A stretch of DNA of 64,000 bases from Dugong dugon. Lineage: Eukaryota > Chordata > Mammalia > Sirenia > Dugongidae. Made by a program: the position numbers and the translations under genes. Location of the stretch: NCBI GenBank assembly GCA_030035585.1, contig CM057474.1, positions 4,396,501 to 4,460,500 on the forward strand. The letters run 5' to 3'. A model generated the notes under the pieces. It was not told the origin of the DNA. It did not search any database and saw only the letters and a program-made list of their open reading frames with translations. This document shows, in pieces, positions 45,600 to 56,774 of the stretch; the stretch's first letter is position 1; each line of letters opens with the position of its first letter.

Positions 45600-45950
45600 A
45601 TACACTTACTCCTCACTTATCAACTGTCTTGTTATTTGACATTTGGCGTTTACAACTATAATAAAAAATCTACCATCCCACTATTCTGCTCACTGATGAT
45701 ATGCATCTGCCAGTAATGAAGGCAGAGGTGCAATGTGTTGGTTAAGGTTCTGTGTCAGCTTGGCTAGGCCATGAGCCTCAGTGGTTTGGCAGTTACGTAA
45801 TGATGTAACTTGGCAGTTGAGTAATGATGTATTTTGGCAGTTATGTAATGATGTAGTCATCCTCCATTTTCACATAACGCCAATCTTCACATAATGACCT
45901 GGTCTTTGTAACCTAACCATGTCAATAAGAGCGGAGTGGGTGTATATGAA
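45600..45950. mobile_element. Tigger-like DNA transposon relic split by LTR fragment
   Basis: TCCTCACTTATCAACTGTC, TTATTTGACATTTGGCG on the left and CACATAACGCCAATCTTCAC and GAGCGGAGTGGGTGTA on the right resemble TcMar-Tigger sequence. The two parts flank the LTR fragment at 45734-45862, which suggests the LTR entered the transposon. Confidence 0.45.
45734..45862 (+). mobile_element. ERVL LTR 5' fragment with triplicated 24-mer
   Basis: TGTGTTGGTTAAGGTTCTGT and CAGCTTGGCTAGGCCATGAG match the start of the LTR at 32940. From 45786 a 24-base unit (TTGGCAGTTACGTAATGATG plus 4) is repeated three times, at 45786, 45810 and 45834. The LTR at 32940 has only one such unit (near 32992). Confidence 0.85.
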
Positions 45951-46029
45951 AACTAGGTACACTTAAACACAATCTGAAGTTGAATAACGATTGGAGGCAT
46001 TAGCCACATCATCACTTACTCGTAATAGT

Positions 46030-46200
46030 AATATTTTCCATTTGTTGTGCTAAACACTATTATTATCTCATTTGATCATTAAAATAATCTAATAAGTTTT
46101 ATCTCTATTTGACTGATGAAGAAACCAAGGCTCAGAGAGATAATGTAAAAAATTTGAAGTCACACTTCTGTCAGTAGAAAAGCAAGGAACATCTGCAAAA
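46030..46200 (-). mobile_element. MIR SINE, inverted
   Basis: CACTATTATTATCTCATTTG, TTTGACTGATGAAGAAACC and AAGGCTCAGAGAGATAATG fit the complement of MIR. Confidence 0.75.
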
Positions 46201-46247
46201 GCCTAAAATACTTTACATTCAATTACATTCAACTGTATGACTGGGAA

Positions 46248-46458
46248 GGAACCTGGTGGCGCAGTGGTTAATGTACTCGGCTGCTAACTGAAAGGTCGGG
46301 GGGTGGTTCTAACTGCTCCCCAGGAGAAAGATGTGGCAGTCTGCTTCTGTAAAGATTTACAGCCTTGAGAACCCCATGGGGCAGTTCTGCTTGTCCTGTA
46401 GGGTAACTTTGAGTCAGAATCAACTCAACAGCAGTGGGTTTGGTTTTCTGGGGGGTTT
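46248..46458 (+). mobile_element. AfroSINE, long form
   Basis: GGAACCTGGTGGCGCAGTGG head, CTCGGCTGCTAACTGAAAGG, the extra internal segment GAGAAAGATGTGGCAGTCTG, CCCATGGGGCAGTTCTGC, and the tail GAGTCAGAATCAACTCAACAG. The two parts that define the long form are both present. Confidence 0.94.
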
Positions 46459-46743
46459 GGTATGTCTGAGAGGGTGCTAAGCAAAGATGTTCCTGCTTAA
46501 GGTATAGAGCACTGACCGGAAAGCCAGGGTCAGATTTAAAATGTGTTACAGACAGTGAAGACAGACATGAAAAACAGGGACTATTAAAAGAGAACAAAAT
46601 CACTAACAGATAGGTGTAATATAAGATTATGATCCTTCTATGCTACTGTCATGTAATGGACACAATGAAGTTCTATGTCTGGGAGGAGTAATGGAATGCC
46701 ATTAGGAATTCTTGACTGACTAAACTAATAATTTTGCCTAATA

Positions 46744-46896
46744 GCGATTAAAGGCTTGGCTGCTAACCAAAAGGTCAGCAGTTTGCATCTACCAGCCACT
46801 CCTTGGAAACCCTATGGGGCAGTCCTCCTCTGTCCTCTAGGGTCACTATGAGTCGGAATCGACTCAACGGTGCCAGGTTTGGCTTTTTGTTTTGTG
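46744..46896 (+). mobile_element. AfroSINE lacking its first 25 bases
   Basis: Starts in the A box (GCGATTAAAGGCTTGGCTGC) and runs to GAGTCGGAATCGACTCAACGG and GGTTTGGCTTTTTG. The loss of the head removes part of the polymerase III promoter. Confidence 0.93.
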
Positions 46897-47419
46897 AACT
46901 GTTAGGGAGGCTGTGAGAGGGGGCAGGAGCAGCAGTCATACCAGGTCATAGAGCTTTGCTAATAACTGTATTTCAGAAGAAAACCACTCCCAGATACTAC
47001 GACAATAGCCTATCGAGAAACCAGGAGGCAAAAAGGAATAAAATGAAGTTCCACACTTATGAGAACTATACTTATATACCGACAGTAATGAAAACTTAAA
47101 CAAACAAACTTTAAAATGGATGACTTTTTAATTCAGGAAATTTCAGCTATTTTACAAACACAAATTTTTGTAATCACTGACAGAAGGGCAAATAACAGGG
47201 GTGATTCTCCCATTTTAAGATAAAGGGCAAGGCAGTGAGAGTGGTTTTGGCATTAGCTAGGGTAATAGAGACTCAGTGTGTGCTAAGAAAACCTCGTGTT
47301 TAAATCCAATTTCCCTCCATGCCACCCCAAAAAAACATTAAAAGGGGAAATTATATTACAAAAGTTCCCTTCATTGTGAAGTTCTTTAAATAATATAGTT
47401 AACACTCACGTGTTAGGTC
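46897..47419. other. Unassigned sequence
   Basis: No feature recognised. Confidence 0.35.
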
Positions 47420-47540
47420 CTTTGCTCCTGGCTCTTAGAGGCATTGGCTCATTTAATCCTCTACCAACACTGGATGGCAAGTATGTTTATTAATGTAATT
47501 TTTCAGATAAAGAATCCCAGGAACATTCAAACCTGTTATC
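47420..47540 (-). mobile_element. MIR-like fragment, inverted
   Basis: TCATTTAATCCTCTACCAAC, TTTTCAGATAAAGAATCCC resemble the complement of the MIR 3' half. Weak. Confidence 0.45.
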
Positions 47541-48756
47541 AAGTTAATAAACAAAGTGTGCGTACTTTCGAGGAGAAGCATGGCCCAATTAAACGACAAG
47601 ATGTAATGAGCACTCTGTAACTAGGTTCCACTTCCCCCTTTTCACTCTAGTCCAAGAGTCAGGAGACCCAGATTCTAACCCTGGTGCTATCCATCCTTGG
47701 ATAAATCGGTTCAACTCCAGGTCTTGGTTTTCCACATCCGTAAATTCTACTTCAGTGGACAAAGTTCAAACTCTCTATTTCTAAAAATCTATATTCTTTC
47801 TCATCAAATCTCTAGTAATACTTACATGTATTGTATCAGTAATATGTGGATTTTACATAAGTTAAATGTATTGTTAAGAACGTAATGCAAAGATCAAAAA
47901 TTGTTCCCGATTGTTCTGATAGAGCACCGAGATTGCAATTCTTATCACTTGTCTTAAAAGAAAGAAACCGAGTCAACCGACCTATTTCAAGTAATAGGAT
48001 TGGGGCAATTATTAATGCATAGGGCTTTAAGTGATAACCCAGAAAATCAGCAAACATTACTGGAGCAATGTCTGGTGGGACGTTTTGGGAAATACTAAGA
48101 GATAGCTTCCTCCTTAATGAGCTTATAGACAATTGCAGAAACAAGTCCAAACCCACAAAAATTTAAATTGCTGATCAAAGTGTAGAGTTGGAAAGGCCCT
48201 TTGACCTCATCTAGTCACAGATTCACAGAATGTTGGAGCTGAAGGGAACTTCAGAGACCAGCCCAACCCCCACCCCACTCCCCAGTGCCACCACCCCTAA
48301 TTTGTGGCTGAGAAGACGAGGGCCAGAAGGGCGAGATTTCTTGTCCACGGTGAGACACAGTTAACTTTAGAGCAGGGATTAGAACTCTACTCAAGTGCCA
48401 CAGTTGCTCAGTTTAATTGCCATGGAGAGTTCAGGTTAAAGAGCAGTTGCAGATAGGAGACGTGGTTGTGGAGGGCTTTCTGGGTCATACCTTAGTGCTG
48501 AGAAGATACAAAAGGTCTTTGATAGGGGAGCCACCCGATGGGGCTGGCGGTACCTAAGATCTACCGGGCAGTCCAGAAAGGCATCGTATGGAATGGTCCA
48601 CAGCTGTGATTACCTGAGGGGAGTTTCTATGCTCTGATGTGGAGCAATCAGCATATGCAGCTCAAACCAAAACAAAACAAACAAGGTGTACAACAGTGTA
48701 TTCAATATGCTGCCATTTTGGTTCTTTTTTTTAAAAAAGAAGAATATAACCGTTAG
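47541..48756. other. Mostly unassigned; old repeat traces
   Basis: 48180-48420 (GTTGGAAAGGCCCTTTGACC, CACAGAATGTTGGAGCTGAAG) looks like an old mammalian repeat. 48440-48620 (GAGGGCTTTCTGGGTCATAC) may be part of the old family described elsewhere. No gene recognised. Confidence 0.35.
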
Positions 48757-48953
48757 CCGTTGCTGTCCAGTCGGTTCGGGCTCATAGCCACCCTATAGGA
48801 CAGAGTAGAACTGCCCCCATAGGGTTTTCAAGGCTGCAAATCTTTATGGAAGCAGATTGTCACATCTTTCTCCCACTGAGAGGCTCGGGGGTTGAACCAC
48901 CCATCTTCGCGTTAGCAGCCAAGTGCCTAACCATTGCACCACCAAGGGCTCCT
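48757..48953 (-). mobile_element. AfroSINE, long form
   Basis: Complement strand: CCGTTGCTGTCCAGTCGGTT, GGACAGAGTAGAACTGCCCC, GCAGATTGTCACATCTTTCT, CGTTAGCAGCCAAGTGCC and CACCACCAAGGGCTCC at the head. It sits inside a decayed old repeat (48660-49165). Confidence 0.94.
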
Positions 48954-50110
48954 TATACATACTGGAAAATATTTGTAAATGCATAAACTATCGCTGGACA
49001 GATAAATAAGTAGCTGGTAAGTGTGTTTGCCTCCAGGGAAGAAAATTGGATGCTGAAGCACAGGGGTAGGAGTTAGATCTATTTTCCATTGTATGTCTTT
49101 TTGAACCTTTTGAATTTGGTACCATTAGCCTGTGTTACTTATTCAAAATAATTATTTTTTAAGACATTTTTGCCCAGCCTTGAAAGCTCTTTTTTTTAAT
49201 TTAATAGATATACGTATTTGTCTGTTACAGATAATACCTTTTGGTAAAATAGTCATCTGACACTAGAGTATAAGATCAAGGTTAATTATACAGTTACAGC
49301 TTCATTCACCCCCCAAACTGTAAGACAGGGTGGGACAGCCTGACATTAAACGTTGATTTACTTCCTCCTGTGCTTTACTCTCCAAGTAATGTTGGGAATT
49401 ACGACAGAAGTTGTTGAAATGATGCCAGATACTGTCACACATAACTTGGATGGGAATCTAAACTGTAGCCATATTCTCCCACAGCTGGCTGAGGACTCCG
49501 TGTGTGTTATAAATAGCGGTGAAAAATAAAATCATCCTGCTTTTAAAATGCAATTCATGAGATAGTTGCAGAAAAGGGAACTTGACAACACAATGGAATC
49601 TTTCTATAACGGAATTAGAAGGGAGAGCAATGACCTGTTTGATCAGGCTTTGCCTCTGCGAGTCGACTCGTTTCGGGAACACGATTTGACCCATAGCACA
49701 TCCAAATCCTTTGAACAACAAGCTCTGTTATAACAGGATTAAAGAGACTCTACAAACACAAAGTTCTATTCCTCCAGAGAAAGACATTTTTGGCTGAGTT
49801 TTTGGTTATATAGGAACCATCTGCTTCATCTAAGATAATGTTTCCGAGCTTTTGTGAATGTATACTCACTCTCATGATTGCTTATTTTAGCTAGGTTTGG
49901 ATTTTCTAGAAAGTAAAAAGCATTTACCCAGTGGTTTCTATGCAATTCACTCTTCAAGTCCTTTTTGAATAGGACAAGGGAGCAGCAAAGACCTACTCTT
50001 CTGTAAAGTCTTGCCACCTTGGGAATTTTCCGGGCCTGTTTTGTAAACCTAAGTCAAACCCTAATGCTGATAGAGACAACGTTTTCATAAGGAGCCTAGG
50101 ATAGAAGTTT
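48954..50110. other. Unassigned sequence
   Basis: The first 200 bases resemble the end of an old DNA transposon or LINE (TTGCCTCCAGGGAAGAAAATT; compare 53000-53220). From 49170 I recognise nothing. The antisense frame 49458-49721 has no known domain. Confidence 0.35.
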
Positions 50111-50239
50111 CACATTGGCTCCATCTTTAGTCTAGTAGCTTTCAACCAGACCTGTGGTTCAGAACTACCTAAGGAGCTTTGGACAAATTCAAGTACTGGG
50201 GCTCCTCCATCCCCATCTCCTGAGATGTGTGGAGCCATA

Positions 50240-50810
50240 AGGAGGTCAGGATGGAAGGAGGAGGGGCATAGGATGAGACTGGACAATCGGGCGGGACCAA
50301 ATCATTCATGGCTTCTAAGCCATGGCATAAATTTTGACCTTCAACCTAAGAGCAATGGCAAGCTATTTGAGTACATCAGGGAGAGAAAGATATGCTCAGC
50401 TATCTGCCTGTTATTTTTAATCAACCTGGCTGTAGTGTCGAGACTTGATTAAAAAAAAACTAAACCAAAGCTGTTGCCATAGAGTCGATTCCGACTCACA
50501 GCGCCCCTATAGGACAGAGCAGAACTGCCCCATAGGGTTTCCAAAGAGCGGCTGGTGGATTCGAACTGCCGACCTTTGGGTTAGCAGCCGAGCTCTTAAC
50601 TGCTTCACCACCAGGGCTCCAGAGACTTGATTAGAGGGGGGCAAAAGTGGATGGGGATAGCCCAGTTGGAAGATTTTGTAATAATCCAGGCTGTCTGGAC
50701 TAGGAAAATGGTGGAAGACTAAGAATGAAGAGATTGGAGGAGCATTTAGGAGATTAAACCAGTTGCGAGATGTTGGTATCACCTGGATGTAGGCGCGAGG
50801 GAAAGGGAAG
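50240..50810 (+). mobile_element. Old interspersed repeat split by AfroSINE
   Basis: CATGGCTTCTAAGCCATGGC, TTTTGACCTTCAACCTAAGAG on the left and TTGTAATAATCCAGGCTGTC, GGACTAGGAAAATGGTGG on the right, the latter being the familiar part of the old family. Split at 50452-50621. Confidence 0.5.
50452..50621 (-). mobile_element. AfroSINE with perfect 12-base target-site duplication
   Basis: Inverted short form: AGAGTCGATTCCGACTCACAG, CCCCATAGGGTTTCCAAAG, GAGCGGCTGGTGGATTCGAA and CACCACCAGGGCTCC at the head. GAGACTTGATTA flanks both sides (50440-50451 and 50622-50633). The well-preserved promoter boxes suggest a young copy. Confidence 0.97.
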
Positions 50811-52990
50811 GTATCAGGACTAATTCCCTGACTCCTAGGATGCTGACAAAGAATTTGTAAATCGGACTAGTCCTTCCTGGGTGATTCAATGGTGCTGGCA
50901 GAACTTGCCCTGGGACCTGGAAGAAAGCCATTCCTGGCAGTGTTTCATGAAACAGTGGTTCACCAGCATGTTGTTGTATTCCAAAGGGGTGGGTGCCCAC
51001 ATTACCACAACCCTGACTCCCAAAGAATAGGGCGTCATGGAATCTTTTATGCTTCCTATTAGCTAGAAAATGCACTTTACAAGTGTTAAGAAGACATTTT
51101 ATTTAATATTTTAGAGACCCTAAATCACCAAATGATATTTGGAGAAGTTTGTACTATGCAGAAATAAAATGGACAAGGACGAATATTTATAGAGAGACTT
51201 TGCTAATGCTTAAAAAAATACGGAGAGGTGTTTCCTAATTCAGTTATCTTACCTGTCTGAGTGAGCACAGGGCTGTGTGTCATGGTTTGGAGACTATGAC
51301 GATATTTTCATGTTTTTCCTTCTTAATCCTTCAAAAGCAACAATCACCATGATGTGTATGGTTAAGAAAATGATTGTACATTTACAAAAGAAGTTTTTAA
51401 ATTATTTTTTAAAAATACAACTTATTTTGTAAATGTGCAAGTCAACACTCAATGATTAACCGAGTCTAGATAGACTGCTACTGGATTCTGGTTCCACGAC
51501 ACATAAAAAGTTTCTGTAAAAAGCTGAGCAGCGTAGTGGAGATGTCTTAGAAACGGAGTGTGGGGTCTGAGTTCTAGACACTCTTCTCTGAACTGCTATC
51601 TGACTCTTACCAAGTGTTAGATAATGTTCATCTCAACCAACTCAATGCTCCTGAAGACAACCGTCCGTTTGCAGAAGGGCCTACTGAAAAGAACAGCAGC
51701 TGCTTTAAGTCCTCCATCTTACCTCTTCTTCATGTTAAAATGGCTTTACCAGTAAACTGCCGCTAATGAGGTGGTTTATCTGGTTTTATTGACCTTAATT
51801 TTATTACCTGCCCAATATAATCTTGGCCCGAACTTCCCCTGCTCAGAGGCATGGTAAAAGCTTTATGTCTAGGGAAGCCCTACCCAAAGGGTGTGGGCTC
51901 TATGCCAGGCCTGCAGGTTGAGGCGTCAGCCCCTAACAGCCTAATTTCAAAGCTCTAAACCATTCTATAATCTTATTTTCTGGCCCGGGTAGAAGTAGAA
52001 ACAATCCAGAGGGCAGACATTAAATTAGTAAAGGAAATAGGCCAAGGCCAAAGACCTATTTCCCTATCCCCCAAGATCATCAGAATCTCTACCCAAGATT
52101 TTTCGTCTTAGCTTCCAACCACTGACTACTGGGCGTGGTCACGGAGAGAGATGAGATGTCTGGAGATTCGGCTGGGGACTGAGCTTTAGGTAAAGCCCTT
52201 CACAGAAGCGAAGTAAGGCAACTGGGCAACCAGTGGTGAGGTAGAAGAAACAAGCAGAGAGAAAACGGGGGAGGTGGGAAGTTTTCAGTGAGGACGGGCA
52301 GGGCTCTCCCTCAGCCTTCATTTGGTATCGGCCCCAGTCGCTATTTTACTCCTCTTGGGATGGCTCTCTCTCTTCCTCTCCCACCCCCTTAATATTCTCT
52401 CTCTCCTTTGTCCTTCTAGGAAGCAGGTTTGTTCTAAGACCCAAGGCCCTTGCTCACTGCCCACATCCACAGATTGTGCTTTTGGATGCAGCTATCACCA
52501 TCCTCTAAAGAGCCTGATGTCCCTGCACCCACTGCCTTTTAGACTCTTCTAGAACATGCTTCCTGATACTTTTTATTTAAATACATGTAATAAAACACTT
52601 CGGGGTGCTAAACCTTATGTCAATTTAATTTTACTGTTGGTGCTCTTTCTCAACTACTCATAAAAAATTTGTTTTCTGTTCCTTCTTTGCTCCCCCCACC
52701 CCCACCCTCTGCTGCTGGTTTGACCACAGCCAGCCACAGGCCAAGAGAAAGTGGGTGGGCAGGTGCTAGCCCCTGACTGCTGAAGGCTGGGGGTGGCGGG
52801 GGGGGGGGGGGGGAATGGGAGGGGCAAGAATGAAGAGGGAAGGAGGGTGTAGTCCACAGACTTTCTCAAAAAGCTAGAGCTTTTTTTTTTTAATTGTTGA
52901 GTTGAGAATATTAAAAAATACTCATTCTGTATCAGAAAAATATACGCTGCTGTTAGAAAGCCCTCCAATATATACTGTTAAGTGAAATAT
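50811..52990. other. Unassigned, with a 16-base poly(G) run
   Basis: No gene or named repeat recognised over 2.2 kb. A run of 16 G's at 52798-52813 sits in a G-rich patch (GGCTGGGGGTGGC). A poly(A)-signal-like AATAAAACACTT occurs near 52590, but I find no transcript structure upstream. Confidence 0.35.
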
Positions 52991-52999
52991 GCAATGAGA

Positions 53000-53230
53000 G
53001 CAGGCTAGCAGAGTCTGATCCCATGTGCTGTTTGTACGTATATATGCTTTCATAGGCATACAATTTCTCTGGAAGGGGAATAAGAAATTGTTTACAGTGA
53101 TTACCTCTGACGAATAAATGGAGTGTGTGGGGAGGATCTGCAGTTTTTATTTTATATGCTCTGTACTGTTTGACTTTTTTTTACTCCAGTGTATGTATTG
53201 CCTTTATAATAAACAAGTTTAAGAGTTTTA
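53000..53230 (+). mobile_element. Old repeat, family not assigned
   Basis: TGATTACCTCTGACGAATAAA, TTTTATATGCTCTGTACTG and TATTGCCTTTATAATAAAC parallel the repeat around 48960-49165. Probably a decayed transposon. Confidence 0.4.
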
Positions 53231-53359
53231 AAAGTAAATATTAATTCCCTGTCCCTTGGAGATTCATGGAGAGCCACTGACCAGACAGACACTAAATGGA
53301 AGTCGAAGTTAATAATACAAAATAGTTCCACTTTACCTGGTAGGTTGAGCAACTTACAA

Positions 53360-53560
53360 TAATAATAACTTCCATTTTTGAACTCTTACTACATGTCATA
53401 GTAGTTGCCACTCCTTTATGTAATTACTTTAATACTTTTTTAAAAAATTCAAATGAGGTAGATACTTCACGATCTTCATTTGATGAATGAGGAAACGGGC
53501 TCAGAGAGGTTACATAATCTATACAAGGTCACACAGCTAATTAATGAGAGGCTTCAGAGC
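53360..53560 (-). mobile_element. MIR SINE, inverted
   Basis: ATGAATGAGGAAACGGGCTC, AGAGAGGTTACATAATC, AAGGTCACACAGCTAATTAA: the complement of the MIR core, well preserved. Confidence 0.85.
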
Positions 53561-53579
53561 TGACCACTTCATAACAGCA

Positions 53580-53690
53580 GGGAAAATACCTGCCTCATCT
53601 ACCACTGGATCCCCAAATCCTGGAATACTGTCTGGTACACAGTAAAGGGCACACACATATTTACTGAATAAATGAATGGTGTCTAAGTAT
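53580..53690 (+). mobile_element. L2-like 3' end fragment
   Basis: ACTGGATCCCCAAATCCTGG, TGTCTGGTACACAGTAAAG and TTTACTGAATAAATGAATGG follow the L2 3' end pattern. Confidence 0.5.
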
Positions 53691-53949
53691 AAAGCTTATG
53701 AGTTTTACTACATTAAACTCCCTTCAAAAGCTGTATGTGGAATGGCCACAAAGCACTTTGGCAGCACGTTCACAGGTACTGGGTCAGAGTGGTATAGAGG
53801 GAGACCCAAGTCCTAAGATAAGCTCTCACCTCTTAGCTCTGAACTTACTGCCTGCTGGTTCCTGCTCTGTAACCTCATTCTATACCTATATATTCACCTA
53901 CCGATGTGATGGAAGACATTGTGTTTTTGCCAACTGATTCACTATTTTA

Positions 53950-54170
53950 GCATTTCATTCACTCCTTTATTTACTAACTCATCAAATATTTATTGAGGGC
54001 CTACGAAGTACCAGGCATTGAAAATATAGCTGTAGAAAACACAGATAAGATCACTTTTCTTCTACAGTTTTTGTCCCAATGAGGGATACAAACAGGAATA
54101 AAAGCAATAAATGAGAAAATATCAGGTGGTATAAAGGACTTCAAAGAAAATAAAATGTGGTGTCACAAAT
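53950..54170 (+). mobile_element. Old interspersed repeat, left part
   Basis: TTCATTCACTCCTTTATTTAC, AATATTTATTGAGGGCCTAC and ACCAGGCATTGAAAATATAGC parallel 40400 and 62370. Confidence 0.4.
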
Positions 54171-54288
54171 CCAAGTTATTATTATAAAAAGAAAGTAATT
54201 TTTTTATTCCTTTTTAAAAAAAGTTATTGAATATAAAAAGATGAATATAAACACTTGTCTCACACTACACACGAAAATTAACTCAAAA

Positions 54289-55229
54289 ACTGTACTGATT
54301 AAGGGGAGGGGTGCATAGCTGATTGTCGTAATTACTGTCAATAAGTTGTACACCTGTAAAAAGCTGAACTGGGAAAAGTTGTGTGAAACATGTATTTATC
54401 CAACAATGACCAAAAACAAGGGGAGCTGCTGAGGCTTCTTATGTACAACCAAATGCTTCAGGGGATTTGGTTGCTTGGTTTGGAGGTTTAAGGTCCTGGT
54501 TTCATGGGACATCCCAGTTAATTGGCCTAATATGTTTAGTGCTTCTGTTCTACCTCCTAGTTCATTTCCTGGGGTCTTAAAAGCTTACAAGTGGCCATCC
54601 AAGGTACAACAATCAGTCTGTATTTGCCTGGAGCAAACGAGGAAGAAGGACATTCAAAACTAGGAGGAGGAAATGGATGTGTGGCCCATTGCCGCCATGA
54701 ACAACTGCCTCCTTTGCCATGAGACCAGAATAACCGAATGACGCCTGGCTACCATTGCTGAACATTTCGATCAATGATTCCATAGCAGCATCCTGATGAA
54801 AATGGGGAAAACGCAGAACCTAATTTCAAATTCTCATAGAATTCAGATTTTCTGGAGCTTTGGAGGCTAGATGAATCCCTGAAACTATTTCCCTGGATAA
54901 TCTTTAAACCTTAAACCAAAAATATCCCCTGAAGTCTTCTTAAAATCAAAAAGTAGTTTAACTTAGCTAGTAAAGAATGTCTACCTTGAGCACTATGGTT
55001 TTTTAAGATCTATCTATATAGGATCAAATTGACAGCAGCAACTCAAAAGATTAGATAGAAACCTTCGGGGCCCATGAATTTATGTTAATAGGGGAGGAAC
55101 AAGTAAGAAAAGAGGGTGCGAATGTTTGCACAACTTGAAGAATATGATCAATGTCACTGAATTATACATGTAGCAATCGCTGAATTGGTGTGTGTATATT
55201 CTCAACGACAACAAAAATAAATTCTTTTA
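54289..55229 (+). mobile_element. L1 3' end (second subfamily) inserted in old L1
   Basis: Contains CTGGTTTCATGGGACATCCC, GGGGTCTTAAAAGCTTACAAG, TGAATTATACATGTAGCAATC and ends ACAACAAAAATAAATTC. The perfect 15-base target-site duplication AAAATTAACTCAAAA occurs at 54274-54288 and 55230-55244. The 3' terminal part differs from the main 3' UTR type and matches 6745-7220. Confidence 0.92.
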
Positions 55230-55441
55230 AAAATTAACTCAAAATGGATCAGAGACCTTAATATAAGAACTAAAACTAAAAAGTTTTAGAAAAAAAAGAA
55301 AATTTTTGTGAACTTGGGGTAGGCAAAGTTTTCTTAGATACAACACCAAAAGTACAATCTGTTTAATAAAAACTTGATACATTGAACTTCAAATTTTTAA
55401 ACTTTTGTGCTTTCAAAAACACTATTAAGAAAGTGAAAAGA

Positions 55442-55988
55442 GAGCACAACTACCACGGCCTCCACCAGACTGAGTCCGGCACAACTAGATGGTGCCCGGC
55501 AACGACCACCAACTGCTCTGACTGGGATCACAATAGGGGGTCCTGGACAGAGCTGGAGAAAAATGTAGAACAAAATTCTAAGTCACAAAAAAAGACCAGA
55601 CTTACTGGTCTGACAGAGACTGGAGAAACCCTGAAGAGTACGGCCCTCGGACACCATCTTAACCCAGTACTGAAGTCACTCCTGAAGTTCAGTCTTCGAC
55701 CAAAAATTAGACAGGCCTATAAAACAAACAATAATACAAGTAGCTCAGCCATGTAAACGAGAACACATTGGCACACCAGCCCAAGGGCAAGGAAGAAAAG
55801 GCAGCAGGGGACAGGAAAGCTGGATGAATGGGAATGGGGAAACCTAAGGTTGAGAAGGGGAGAGTGTTGACACGTCACAGGGTTGGCAACCAATGTTACA
55901 AAACAATACGTGTATTAATTGTTTAATGAGAAACTAATCTGCTCTGTAAACCTTCACCTAAAGCACAATTAAAAAAAAAAAAAAAAAC
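55442..55988 (+). mobile_element. L1 3' UTR inserted in old L1
   Basis: AGACTGAGTCCGGCACAAC near the start, AAAGACCAGACTTACTGGTC, GGTTGGCAACCAATGTTAC and AAAGCACAATTAAAAAAAAA at the end. The target-site duplication is AAGAAAGTGAAAAGA (55427-55441) and AAGCAAGTAAAAAGA (55989-56003), 13 of 15. The 124-codon frame 55382-55756 runs from the host L1 into this 3' UTR; its L1 3' UTR part is in the shared frame. Confidence 0.92.
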
Positions 55989-56586
55989 AAAGCAAGTAAA
56001 AAGACAAGCCACAGACTGGAGAAAATATTTCCAAATCATGTATCTGATAAAGAACTTGTACCCAGAGTATGTGAAGAACTCTCACAGTTCAAGAATAAAA
56101 AGACAATTCAATTAAAATGGCAAATCATTACAATACACATTTCACCAAAGAAGATATGCAAATGATAGAAAGTACAAGAAAAGATGTTCAACAACATTAA
56201 TCATTAAGAAAATGTAAATTAAAACCACAGAAATCCCATTCAGATCCACGGGAATGGCTATAATGTAAAAGACAATAATATAAGTAGGCAAGGATGTAGA
56301 CATAGCACATGCACTATTGTACCTTCATACAGTATTGATAGAAATGTAAGATGGTGCAGTCACTTAGGAAAACAGACTGGCAATTTCTTAAAATATTAAC
56401 CATAAATCTACCATATGAACTAGCAATTCCACTCCTAGATATCTAACCAAGAGATATAAAAACATATGTCCACAAAGACTTAAACATGAATGTTCACGGT
56501 AGCATTCATTATTCATAATAACCAAAAAGTGAAAACAATCTTTCAACTGGTGAGTGGATAAAGAAAATGTGGCATAGCCATACCCA

Positions 56587-56774
56587 TCCTGTTGCCATTG
56601 AGTCAATTCTGACTCACAGCAACTCTATAGGACAGAGTAGAACTGCCCTCACAGGCTGTAATCTTTACAGAAGGCTACTGCCACAGTTTTCTCCTGCAGA
56701 GCAGCTGGTGGGTCGGAATTGCTGACCTTTTGGTTAGCAGCCGAGTGTTTTACCATTGTGCCACCCAGGCTCCT
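56587..56774 (-). mobile_element. AfroSINE inserted in old L1
   Basis: Complement strand, long form: TTGCCATTGAGTCAATTCTG, GGACAGAGTAGAACTGCC, GCTGTAATCTTTACAGAAGG, GGTTAGCAGCCGAGTG and CCACCCAGGCTCC at the head. Target-site duplication not clear. Confidence 0.92.

Noticed and set aside
52560-52620. Poly(A) signal suggesting a gene 3' end near 52590
   Set aside because: A lone AATAAA with no upstream exon or coding evidence; such hexamers are frequent in A/T-rich DNA.
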